A stretch of DNA of 61,755 nt from Anaerolineaceae bacterium UBA5404. GTDB lineage: Bacteria; Chloroflexota; Anaerolineae; Anaerolineales; Anaerolineaceae. Where the stretch lies: the NCBI GenBank assembly GCA_002409625.1, contig DHNY01000006.1:154295-216049 (forward strand), read 5' to 3'. Below the pieces are notes generated by a model, which was not told the origin of the DNA, made no database searches, and saw only the letters and a program-made list of their open reading frames with translations. The stretch's first letter is position 1, and each line of letters opens with the position of its first letter. Positions 36,242 through 44,897 of the stretch are shown piece after piece. The position numbers and the translations under genes are program-made.

Positions 36242-39084
36242 ACCAGGCTGAAGAAAATCGTTATATTACAGCCTATGCCCGCATTATTGGCGTGCAGGAG
36301 GCCAGGGTTACAGAATATGCCCAGCGCAAGGGTCTTGCCGCGCTGGTGGATAATGCCTATCAACTGCTTGAAACCCCTGAACAACAAGCCAAACACAAGG
36401 CCTTTCTTGAGCTCTACCGCATGAGCAGTTCGCTTACCCGGGAAAATCCAATTCTCAGTTCGCCCTCTGCCGCGGCAGGGTACATGCACACGGTCATCGA
36501 TCAGGTGCACGACAAGGAGTCACTGGTGGTGGCTTTTCTCAACACCAAGAACCGGGTCATCGACTATGAGCAGGTCTCTATCGGGACAATCAACAGTTCC
36601 GTCATTCACCCCAGGGAAATCTTTCGCAACGCGATCCTCAACAAAGCGGTATCCGTGCTGATCTGTCACAACCATCCATCCGGAGAGCTGACCCCCAGCG
36701 ATGAAGACCTGGCAGCGACCAAAGCGCTCAAAGAAGCCGGTGAAATGTTGGGGATTCCCGTGGTGGATCACATCATCATTACGGGTCTCAACCGGGATGC
36801 GGTTTATTCTTTCCGCGCCCATGGTGTATTGGAACAGAACGCGCATTATGATGCCGGGATCAGTCTGGCTGAAAAGAAAGGAACCGCCAGGGACAAGGAT
36901 AAAGCGCTGGATGAGATTACCACCAAACTGGAAGAAGGCATCAAAGATATCTTTAGCAGTGGCAAGTATGCGGACTACCTCAAAGTGATGTCGCGCTTTC
37001 ATCGCTACAGTCTCAACAACACGCTCCTGATCGCGTTACAAAATCCTGAAGCTTCACTGGTTGCCGGGTATCATGCCTGGCAAAAACGATTCCAACGCCA
37101 AGTGCTCAAAGGCGAGAAAGCCATTCGGATCATTGCGCCGGTGGAAGAAAAACGTCTGGTGGAAAAAGAAAAGATCGATCCCCAGACAAAGAAACCTGTC
37201 CTGGACAGCCTGGGCAATCCCGTCATGGAAGAACAGGAAGTGACGGTCAAGCGTTTCAGGGTGGTACCGGTCTTTGATGTCTCCCAAACCGAGGGCAAGG
37301 AGCTGCCCACTCTGGCCAAAGAGCTTCAGGGCAGCGTGCGCGATTATGACCATATGTTTGAAGCCCTGCAAGCGGTCTCCCCTGTCCCAATTGAGTTCAA
37401 GGCAATGAAAGCGGGCAAGGATGGCTATTACCACCTCAAGGACAAGAAAATCGCTATCCGCCAGGGCATGAGCGAGATACAGACTATGGCAACTGCCATT
37501 CACGAGATATCCCATGCCAAACTGCATGATCGTGATCCCCAGCAACGCGATAGCACAGGAAAAGAGAAGGATCAGCGCACGCAGGAGGTTGAAGCTGAAA
37601 GCATTGCTTATGCCGTTTGCCAGTATTATGGCATTGAAACAGCGGACAACAGTTTTGGCTACCTGGCAGGCTGGAGCAGCGACAAAGACCTGACTGAACT
37701 AAAAGCTTCTCTTCAAACCATCCGCGATACCGCATCCGATTTGATTTCTTCGATTGATGGAAAGATTCAGAGCCTGAAGCAGCAGCTGGAGGTTGAAGCG
37801 CCCAAAACCCGCACAGAGGCGGTGAAAGCCGTCAAAGGGAAGGTGGCTGCCCTGGCAGAATCCATGGATTCTTACGCCTTTGAGCCATTGCCTGAAAGCG
37901 CGCTGGCTTTTGACGACCGCCAGCTGGAACAAACCGGGACCTTACGCCCATGGCTGGAAATGCTTGTCCATGAAGATCGCAGCCCCTATACCACCCAGGC
38001 CAGCAAGCTTCTGCAGCAGATCGATCTGATCCAGGAAGCTTCTGCCAGCTATTTGCTGGAAAACGGCGAAATATTATCTCTCTTGCGTGAAGGTGATCAG
38101 GTTCATTACACCCTGACAGACAGTCTTCAAAATCCAGTATCCGAAGGGCTCCTTGGCGAACCGGATCTGATGCTGGATGCTGCCAGAGACCTTTCCCTGA
38201 GTGAAGCTGGAAGGGATGGGCTTACTGCCACCCTGCTTACAGCTGAAGCGATCGATCATCTGAACGCGCTGCGGATCAGTGAGCCAATGGTTTCTTTCAG
38301 CCATTCGCAGCATGCTCAAATCCCCGATGGACTAAGCATGCCCCTCTCGCAGGCCAATCGTCTGATGGAAAGACTGGATCAACGTCAGGCGATCGACCGT
38401 CAAAAATCTGATTATGCTGGACCGCTCACCTACAGCACTGATTTTCGGGTGGAGTACATCAAGGAAGGTCTTCCGGCAGCTTATACCGGAAAACAGGAGA
38501 TAGGTGCTGGCGATGGCAGTCTCTCCCATCACATGCAGCTGACCGTTCAGGAGGCTCTATCAGATCGTTCCTGGCGCAATTACCTCAAAGAAATGGGTGA
38601 AACGCAGTTACAAGCCGATCCCAATGCTCTAGGGGAGGTGCGTGATGAGCTCTTACCCTATTTCAATCAGCATCAAGCCCTGACCTTCCTCAAGGAACGG
38701 AAGGAAGTCTACCAGGCAGGGCTTCCCAATGTTGCGGAGGAAAAACGCGAGGCATTATCGGCTTACTATGGGGATGTGACTGCTTATGTGCAGGAAAGCA
38801 GACAGCAGATGAACCTCAGCCAGAACCCACAGACCCTTGATTTTCCACAACTGGATCAGTATCTGAACGCAAATCTGAAGGAGCGCGATCTGGACCTGGA
38901 TGGCTCACCGGAGCGGGTGGATATCGATGATCAGGACAGCCGTGTACAGCTCACCCATCATCTGGACAAAAGAGATGGGGTTTCTGAAAAACAATCTGTT
39001 CGGGAACGCTTGCGGTCGGGAAAAGCAGAGCACTCTAGAATGCAGATCGAAAATGAAAATCACAGGGAGGTGGAGATTCGTTAG
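36238..39084 (+). CDS. RadC-ArdC-metallopeptidase multidomain protein (anti-restriction-like)
   Basis: 948 residues. After a short helical lead, a RadC/JAB domain occupies about 70-205 with HNHPSGELTPSDED (His144 onwards). An ArdC-N-type ssDNA-binding domain follows (about 220-345, FHRYSLNNTLLIALQNP, HAWQKRFQRQVLKGEKAIRI), then a zinc peptidase domain with HEISH at 422-426 and the downstream acidic partner in EVEAESIAYAVCQYYG. The C-terminal ~430 residues resemble the helical linkers of large ICE proteins. ArdC proteins protect incoming DNA from restriction; RadC domains on mobile elements have unclear roles. The combination suggests protection of transferred DNA in the recipient. It is the last gene of the operon. 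Confidence 0.82.
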   Translation: MNQAEENRYITAYARIIGVQEARVTEYAQRKGLAALVDNAYQLLETPEQQAKHKAFLELYRMSSSLTRENPILSSPSAAAGYMHTVIDQVHDKESLVVAFLNTKNRVIDYEQVSIGTINSSVIHPREIFRNAILNKAVSVLICHNHPSGELTPSDEDLAATKALKEAGEMLGIPVVDHIIITGLNRDAVYSFRAHGVLEQNAHYDAGISLAEKKGTARDKDKALDEITTKLEEGIKDIFSSGKYADYLKVMSRFHRYSLNNTLLIALQNPEASLVAGYHAWQKRFQRQVLKGEKAIRIIAPVEEKRLVEKEKIDPQTKKPVLDSLGNPVMEEQEVTVKRFRVVPVFDVSQTEGKELPTLAKELQGSVRDYDHMFEALQAVSPVPIEFKAMKAGKDGYYHLKDKKIAIRQGMSEIQTMATAIHEISHAKLHDRDPQQRDSTGKEKDQRTQEVEAESIAYAVCQYYGIETADNSFGYLAGWSSDKDLTELKASLQTIRDTASDLISSIDGKIQSLKQQLEVEAPKTRTEAVKAVKGKVAALAESMDSYAFEPLPESALAFDDRQLEQTGTLRPWLEMLVHEDRSPYTTQASKLLQQIDLIQEASASYLLENGEILSLLREGDQVHYTLTDSLQNPVSEGLLGEPDLMLDAARDLSLSEAGRDGLTATLLTAEAIDHLNALRISEPMVSFSHSQHAQIPDGLSMPLSQANRLMERLDQRQAIDRQKSDYAGPLTYSTDFRVEYIKEGLPAAYTGKQEIGAGDGSLSHHMQLTVQEALSDRSWRNYLKEMGETQLQADPNALGEVRDELLPYFNQHQALTFLKERKEVYQAGLPNVAEEKREALSAYYGDVTAYVQESRQQMNLSQNPQTLDFPQLDQYLNANLKERDLDLDGSPERVDIDDQDSRVQLTHHLDKRDGVSEKQSVRERLRSGKAEHSRMQIENENHREVEIR

Positions 39085-39105
39085 CACGTTATCTTTGTCC
39101 TGAAT

Positions 39106-39139
39106 AAAAAAGCCACTGAAAAAAATCAGTGGCTTTTTT
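39106..39139. terminator. Bidirectional rho-independent terminator
   Basis: Perfect 14-bp stem AAAAAAGCCACTGA / TCAGTGGCTTTTTT with a six-base A loop, 21 bp past the stop of the RadC-ArdC gene and 58 bp before the end of the convergent lipoprotein gene. A-run and T-run let it serve both strands. It closes the transfer operon. Confidence 0.88.
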
Positions 39140-39197
39140 ATCAAAGGTATTAATTTCTGCTAATCATTGCCAATAAAAACTAAGACATAAGAATAAG

Positions 39198-39719
39198 TCA
39201 TTCTTCATCTTCCGATGCTACATCTATACCTGTGATTTCAATCGCTCTGGTACAACCATTTGCAGTTGGAGCACCCTCACCCACAATTATCCATTTGTTG
39301 TTAAGGTTTACTAGTACTAACGATGTGCTAAATGGTCCCGAAGGAACTGCCCCCCAGCCTGAAGAATACTCCACAATACCTTTAACCAGGAACCTCTCGC
39401 AAATTCCAGGAATATCGCCTTCGTAGTCCATAAAATGGATTTGATCATTGGATTTAAGAATGTCAGCAAAAGGTATGATTTCAAGTTCGGAGTAATAGGC
39501 ATTTAATTCCTTATACCCTTCAATCCTAGCCTCTTTTAACATCAGATCATTGATGTAAAGAAAGTCGGTAGCTTCCACAAAATGATCTTGGTTTAAGGAA
39601 TCGTAGTAAGCCTCAATTGTCTTTCTTGCTGTTGGCGTTCCGTAAATCATACAACCGAACAGAATAGTCAAGCTTAGAAGGATCGTAGAAAATATAAGAT
39701 ATTTTTTATATATTATCAT
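39198..39719 (-). CDS. Secreted NTF2-like lipoprotein
   Basis: 173 residues. The signal peptide ends in LTILFGC, a lipobox-like motif, so it is probably lipid-anchored outside the membrane. The body ARKTIEAYYDSLNQDHFVEA is the start typical of small NTF2-like/DUF4878-type extracytoplasmic domains, which act as binding modules. It resembles the repeats in the neighbouring 332-residue lipoprotein. It is separated from that gene by about 140 bp, so it may be a separate transcription unit. Confidence 0.65.
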   Translation of the reverse strand: MIIYKKYLIFSTILLSLTILFGCMIYGTPTARKTIEAYYDSLNQDHFVEATDFLYINDLMLKEARIEGYKELNAYYSELEIIPFADILKSNDQIHFMDYEGDIPGICERFLVKGIVEYSSGWGAVPSGPFSTSLVLVNLNNKWIIVGEGAPTANGCTRAIEITGIDVASEDEE

Positions 39720-39857
39720 TGTTTCTTACTGTATCTAATTTTAATGTTCAAATAGACAAAATAAAATCCTCTTCGTTTATCTTCAAGACCAACAGGTGTA
39801 TTTAAGCGCGAAACGAGAGCAGGAACGCATAGTTGGATGTGTTACTGCATAGATTCC

Positions 39858-40856
39858 TCATACCTCGAACTTAATCTCCCAGATTTTCCAATGGTGTTCT
39901 TCTTTGATAACCTGAATCGTATACCGGATTAAACTGCCATTTGGGCTTCCCCAGAAACCACCTTCATAGAAAAGTTGAAGTGTCACAGAAAGCTCTTTAC
40001 AATCTTTTGATAATACTGGCTCTTGATTTGAGCAGGCTATTGGAGCAGAAATCTCGACGACAGGCAAGACCAATCGCCCATCTACAACGAATTGATCTAA
40101 ACTCGATATGATCTGCTGCCTTGCTGGTGAATTAGTTGCAAACAAATTAATAGCCTGACCAGGTTTGTTGCTGTTTAAGAGGTTGTAATACGAAAGGACA
40201 GTTTCTTCTGGTGTCTTATCCAATAACACCGTCTGCTGCTGTGGTTCGATAATCTGGGGAATCAACCCATCAGAGATGGAAACAGGTGTTTCTGTAATAT
40301 GAGCAATAGATTCTCTATAAAAGTAGCAAGCATCAACTGAGGGAAAAGTGAAATAACCTATCTTTAAATTGTCCTCTTGGCGTAATAGTGAAACTTTTTG
40401 TATAAAACTAACTGAAGAAATATTGGGCTGTGGTAAATTTAAAAAGTTGAGTTGAATTTTGATGAGATAGGTTTGACATATATCTGGTGCTTCGTCCGGA
40501 AAAAAATACTTTTGCTTGTCTGGAGCGAAGAGGTATTGAGCCTGTACTTCATCTCCAGGTGTAATAGAAAGAATGGTGTAATCGATTTTTGCTCCAGCTT
40601 CAAAATTTGAAACAAAGTCAGTTCTTGAAAAGCCAGGACCCTGCATGCCAGGAGTTGCTTCAAAAAGCAAATCTGCGGCGGCTTCGAAATCGCCTCTCGT
40701 CAATAAATCAAAATAGTATCTAATAAGCTTTTCCCCTTCGGTGGAATCCGAAGGGGTACAAGCTGTGACACAACCACAAAGAAAGATAGCGGCGAAGAGA
40801 AGACCAGACACAACGAAGATTAACCACTTCTTGTTGGGATATTCACAAAGACTCAT
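39858..40856 (-). CDS. Lipoprotein with two NTF2-like repeats
   Basis: 332 residues from the ATG at 40856 (GAGGG nine bases upstream; a TTG at 40877 is less likely). The signal peptide ends in a lipobox (FLCGC). Two similar modules begin EKLIRYYFDLLTRGDFEAAA and EETVLSYYNLLNSNKPGQAI, so an NTF2-like domain is duplicated. It follows the amidase gene by about 26 bp and is probably co-transcribed with it. Family knowledge gives only a general ligand- or partner-binding role. Confidence 0.7.
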   Translation of the reverse strand: MSLCEYPNKKWLIFVVSGLLFAAIFLCGCVTACTPSDSTEGEKLIRYYFDLLTRGDFEAAADLLFEATPGMQGPGFSRTDFVSNFEAGAKIDYTILSITPGDEVQAQYLFAPDKQKYFFPDEAPDICQTYLIKIQLNFLNLPQPNISSVSFIQKVSLLRQEDNLKIGYFTFPSVDACYFYRESIAHITETPVSISDGLIPQIIEPQQQTVLLDKTPEETVLSYYNLLNSNKPGQAINLFATNSPARQQIISSLDQFVVDGRLVLPVVEISAPIACSNQEPVLSKDCKELSVTLQLFYEGGFWGSPNGSLIRYTIQVIKEEHHWKIWEIKFEV

Positions 40857-40882
40857 ATTATGAAACCCTCTTATCAAGTAAA

Positions 40883-42004
40883 TTAATAGCCGATTATCTG
40901 AATCGGATATGTTCTGGAATAGTTAAACGCAGTAAAAGGGTAATTATTGACATCTGGTGAATGACCAGCAACTAAAGGAAATAACTCTTGGTTTCCTAGG
41001 TCGGTCATCTCAACGACAATTACCGCATGGTCATATGTTTCACTGCCAGTTCTAATATCATACAGAATTACGTCACCAGGTAGAAGTTGCTGGATAACAG
41101 TAACTACACCTTCTGGACCATTGACCCACCAATGCCCATTCACGACGAAGTCATAGAAAGCTGGCGTAAAAGTCCATGCATTGGCATATTGTGAAGAATT
41201 GACATAATACCATCCAACATTCACACCAGGTGCCGTCGCAGTTTGTGGAATAGAGCCACCAATATTAATGGCTTGAGAAACAAAGTTTGTACAATCTGCG
41301 CTAAACCTATAAAAGCCTGGGTAAGTAGAGTTATACCAGGTTCTGGCAAATTGGACAGCATTTGAGCGATTATATCCACCACTACCCACTTTATTTTGCT
41401 GAATTGCAGGATATGATGCAAAAGGAATCGACTGGGGTGTGTTTAATTGACTTTCAATAAATTCAATAGAAGTTTGGCGGATTGCTCTCCAGAGATAATC
41501 GTCATATATATCGTCTATGATTTTCCAAAATTGGCCATCCGGGGACAATACGATTTGATGGATAAGGTTGTTCATCTTAGAAACGATGTGCGGTGTTTTT
41601 TTAAAGACTACCTCATGGTTCTCGAGAACAATGACAGTTACAGTTCTGTCCTGGGATTTAACATCAACACTTTGGATATCGATCGTAAATTTATAGTCAA
41701 GATATTCCAAGTCATTTTTATCTACGTGTAAAGCCTCTAATCGTAATTTGTTAGTTTCTGTAGAAAGAAATTTATTAGCTCTTTCGGAATTCACAGCGAC
41801 GAATTGACTAAGGTCAGGGATAACATTCTTCTTTCTTGCCTCATATCTTAGTTGAAAATATTGGTATAGAAGGTTTTGTATCTCCTCTAAATTAACATCG
41901 TGAGTTGCGTTAATTGTTGCAGTTGCTGGAGAAATACTCCCAAACAATAAAAGGACAGCCAGCCCGATATACAAGATACACAATCGAAATTTAGATGTTT
42001 TCAT
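40883..42004 (-). CDS. Secreted protein with putative amidase domain (Amidase_6-like)
   Basis: 373 residues. A signal peptide (LYIGLAVLLLFGSISPATA) is followed by an NTF2-like helical region and a C-terminal domain starting at YNRSNAVQFARTW. The CTNFVSQ motif carries the likely catalytic Cys, and DHAVIVVEM the likely His, as in Amidase_6/NlpC-P60-related hydrolases. It likely cleaves a cell-wall or peptide amide bond outside the cell. It is the first gene of a short operon with the NTF2-like lipoprotein. It is not part of the standard ICE backbone and looks like cargo, possibly for interaction with other cells. Confidence 0.8.
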   Translation of the reverse strand: MKTSKFRLCILYIGLAVLLLFGSISPATATINATHDVNLEEIQNLLYQYFQLRYEARKKNVIPDLSQFVAVNSERANKFLSTETNKLRLEALHVDKNDLEYLDYKFTIDIQSVDVKSQDRTVTVIVLENHEVVFKKTPHIVSKMNNLIHQIVLSPDGQFWKIIDDIYDDYLWRAIRQTSIEFIESQLNTPQSIPFASYPAIQQNKVGSGGYNRSNAVQFARTWYNSTYPGFYRFSADCTNFVSQAINIGGSIPQTATAPGVNVGWYYVNSSQYANAWTFTPAFYDFVVNGHWWVNGPEGVVTVIQQLLPGDVILYDIRTGSETYDHAVIVVEMTDLGNQELFPLVAGHSPDVNNYPFTAFNYSRTYPIQIIGY

Positions 42005-42624
42005 AGTTACCTTTCCTTCATTTTTTTGTTTGTGTAGGCTAAAGCCTTCCGTATAGTAATTAAACGGAGTGGATCATAAAAATGTTTCATCTGTTAAATT
42101 TGTTTGCTCAATTCCTTGAGAGACGTATCAATTCTTCTCTCACATCTCCTATTAATAATTTATACAAAATTAAAGTGACATAACAGTTTGAATTATTCAA
42201 TTATCGACGTTTTTAGCTTATGGAGAACCTCCTTTCTAAGAACAGATTTTGATTATGTACAATCCATTCACATGAAAAATCATCAATTTAAACGGTTGTT
42301 TTGTTGGAGTTTACAATACAAGACATTAATTCCACATTAAATCCTCTAATAATTCGAGTTTAGAATAAACAGAAAAACATAAAAATACCGTACAGAAAGA
42401 CACCTTCAAAAAAGGTCGATTTTTACCCATACATGCAAGGGAAGTATCATCATTACCAATGCCTCATGTGTTCCTCAAAAGGAGATTTCTTTATAATCAC
42501 TCTCTTCATAGTGTTCTTACCAAGCTGATTAACAAACCTGTGGGTTGTTTCATTAAAAATAAGGTCTCGTCGAAAACATTCAAGGATACTGACAGTTACC
42601 TCCGAAAAAATCCTTCTTTGGTGA
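42005..42624. other. AT-rich intergenic region between amidase and relaxase genes
   Basis: About 620 bp with no ORF that I believe. The half next to 42004 must contain the promoter of the amidase operon. No hairpin with a T-run is evident behind the relaxase. Short AT-rich tracts could be regulatory, but I see no clear motif. Confidence 0.4.
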
Positions 42625-43887
42625 CTAATGCCTTTTATCATTTACCAAATCATTGTCACTCCTAAAAACACGAGAGATATCCTTTTGCACGATTTGCAAT
42701 CGCTTCAGATGCCGCTTTAATTCGTTATAACTTTCATACAGATCATCCAATTGACCTCGAAGTTTCGTGCATTCTTCGAAGATTATCTTACTGGACGGAT
42801 ATGGAGGATTCAGGCCCCTTGCTTGTAAATATTGAGTAGCTGCTTCAAATAATAACCGTTTAGTGGGAGTATATTGGTTATTTAACGCAGTCGTTTGTTG
42901 GTAATTTTTCTCTATTATTTTCAATTGCTTTACTACCCCCAATTGGAATTCCAGGGTTTTCTCAACATTTCGTAATTCAGTTTTTATTTTTGCAAGCTTA
43001 ACTCTCTCTTCTTCAAGCTTTTGATTAAACATTGAAATTGTTTCTATTCCATTGTCCAGGAGGTAATTTAATGAGTTAGCAGTAAGTTTGAGATTGTTGA
43101 ATCTGGCTGTCGATCGCCATTTTGATCTTGAGTCACTGATAGACATTGTATGTTCCCCAAAATTCATAAAGATCCTTTCCTTGATGGAGGTTTCCCAATA
43201 CTTGTATCCGAGCGAAGACGCCTTTACATAACGGTTTTTACCTATAATTCGGAATGCCAGGTCTCTTCCTTCCCGTATCTCCATACCCAGCATATTCATT
43301 TTGATACAGAACTCTTCGTAGCTCAAGCTTCCTGATACGGCTATCTCTATCGACTTTCTAATCCGATTCTTCCAACTCACTCCTTCTTTTTTTGCAAGGT
43401 ATTCTTTATATGAATTCCCCCGATCTGCTTGTGGAACAACAACTGACAAACCAAATTCTTCACAGAGTCGATCACTTATCTTTCTTATCTGATAATAGCT
43501 TTTTCTATTCGAAATGTATTTGCGGTAATCAATAAAGTTTGCAGCACAGAAAATCAAATGGTTGTGAATATGTCCTTTATCAATGTGTGTACTAAGTACA
43601 TATTCATATTTTCCTTTGAGCACCTCATGTGCCAGATCAGCACCAATCTTGTGAGCGGTTTCTTGATTTGTTTCGCCAGGTTTAAAAGACTGGATGAGAT
43701 GGAATGCAAGGTTATTACCTTTTTCCATACAATGGGATAACGTAAAGCCGAATTCTAAATCCGCAGTTTCAGGTGAACAAGCAAAGCTTGAAACAAGAAT
43801 CCCTTCATCGGTTTTCTTTCCATCAAGAACATAAGCCAAGGCTTGCTTTAACGTAGACTTGATAGGATGGATCTTTGTAATCGCCAT
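42625..43887 (-). CDS. Relaxase/mobilization nuclease (MobA/VirD2 type)
   Basis: 420 residues. The N-terminal AITKIHPIKSTLKQALAYVL, LIQSFKPGE and HIHNHLIF (His106-His108-His110) are the relaxase motifs; the last is the metal-binding three-His motif. The relaxase nicks oriT and is carried covalently on the transferred strand. The C-terminal part is coiled-coil rich (about 270-400). The start lies inside mobC with a 40-bp overlap, the usual mobC-mobA arrangement. It is transcribed away from the main transfer operon. Confidence 0.88.
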   Translation of the reverse strand: MAITKIHPIKSTLKQALAYVLDGKKTDEGILVSSFACSPETADLEFGFTLSHCMEKGNNLAFHLIQSFKPGETNQETAHKIGADLAHEVLKGKYEYVLSTHIDKGHIHNHLIFCAANFIDYRKYISNRKSYYQIRKISDRLCEEFGLSVVVPQADRGNSYKEYLAKKEGVSWKNRIRKSIEIAVSGSLSYEEFCIKMNMLGMEIREGRDLAFRIIGKNRYVKASSLGYKYWETSIKERIFMNFGEHTMSISDSRSKWRSTARFNNLKLTANSLNYLLDNGIETISMFNQKLEEERVKLAKIKTELRNVEKTLEFQLGVVKQLKIIEKNYQQTTALNNQYTPTKRLLFEAATQYLQARGLNPPYPSSKIIFEECTKLRGQLDDLYESYNELKRHLKRLQIVQKDISRVFRSDNDLVNDKRH

Positions 43888-44177
43888 ATCTCATCAAGCC
43901 TATCCTTAATTGTTTCAATATCCTGCCGATAAATATTTCCAGTGGCATTTAGGTGATGCGCAATTTGATTGACGTTTATTCCAATCATTCTGATTTGGCG
44001 TGTATGTTCTTTTAAAAAGGAGTAGTCAATATGAATGATGTAAGCATCAATCGCAACTTTCCGTAAATATGCGCTTCTATTCCGAAATCCTGTGGATATC
44101 ATTCTTGACTCAATACTTCTGAGTTCTTCATCATCCACATAAAACAAGATTTGATTTTTTCGTCTTCGATTAGTCAT
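43848..44177 (-). CDS. mobC: MobC-family relaxosome accessory protein
   Basis: 109 residues, basic. ILFYVDDEELRSIESRM is the ribbon-helix-helix-like DNA-binding start, and RMIGINVNQIAHHLNATGNI is the MobC signature. It binds oriT and helps the relaxase to nick. It is the first gene of the mobilisation pair; oriT should lie just upstream. Confidence 0.85.
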   Translation of the reverse strand: MTNRRRKNQILFYVDDEELRSIESRMISTGFRNRSAYLRKVAIDAYIIHIDYSFLKEHTRQIRMIGINVNQIAHHLNATGNIYRQDIETIKDRLDEIWRLQRSILSSLR

Positions 44178-44384
44178 ATGATCTCATAGTCCTTCACCTT
44201 AATCTTTCCTAAACTTCAAAAGGTAAGCGATTTCAGTTATTGAATAATGTAATTTTCGGATGTGTATATACACTTCCTTTGCTTGCTGACACCTTATATC
44301 ATTCCTCTATAAACAATAACAACAGACGATTATTTTTAGCCAAGATAATCGCTTGTTTTGTAAAGGAGAGAAGTATTTAAAAAT
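44178..44384. other. Candidate oriT region
   Basis: The region before mobC contains a perfect palindrome GTGTATATACAC (44262-44273) and an inverted repeat CGATTAT (44327-44333) / ATAATCG (44345-44351) with an 11-base loop. Inverted repeats upstream of mobC/relaxase genes are the usual form of oriT. I cannot place the nic site. Confidence 0.45.
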
Positions 44385-44738
44385 TTGTCACAAAATGAGA
44401 CTCTAAGACGTCTATATATTACAGAAGATTGCCACCAAAAATTATTAATCTTACAACGTATAATGGAGATAGTAGTGAAAAATCCAATAAAAAAACAAGT
44501 GCCTCAAAGTTATGCAAAACCGATGTCTGAAGAAAATGATAAGGACATCGAGCATATTATTGTTAGAGCATTTCCTATCGAAAAAATCGAACCGGATTTT
44601 TATCGATCACTTGCAAACCACCTTGAGTCAAGGGAAAAGGAAATAAGAGCCGAGAAGGACCACAATCATTGGAACTGGTATTTCATTGGCTTTCTTTCCG
44701 TCATCATAATAGCTCTGTTGATTATATTATCTAAATAA
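44385..44738 (+). CDS. Small tail-anchored membrane protein of unknown function
   Basis: 117 residues with a single C-terminal membrane helix (WYFIGFLSVIIIALLIIL) and a charged helical cytoplasmic part. The TTG start at 44385 has AAAGGAGAG some 13 bases upstream; an alternative ATG at 44463 would give 91 residues. It is divergent from mobC, across the candidate oriT. No family recognised. Confidence 0.5.
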   Translation: MSQNETLRRLYITEDCHQKLLILQRIMEIVVKNPIKKQVPQSYAKPMSEENDKDIEHIIVRAFPIEKIEPDFYRSLANHLESREKEIRAEKDHNHWNWYFIGFLSVIIIALLIILSK

Positions 44739-44897
44739 GCAGTTTTGGTAATGTGAAGCAATTAGGTTTGCAATTAGGTTATCAATCCGACTTCAAAACT
44801 AATTCTGTAACATAGCTGTTTGTTACACGACACAATGAAATTTGATATATTAATGATAAACAAAGAAAATCCTCATGAAAGTATAAGAGGGCGACAA

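Noticed and set aside
42453..42665. Short reading frames on both strands behind the relaxase
   Set aside because: Mutually overlapping, no ribosome site, and they overlap the relaxase end.
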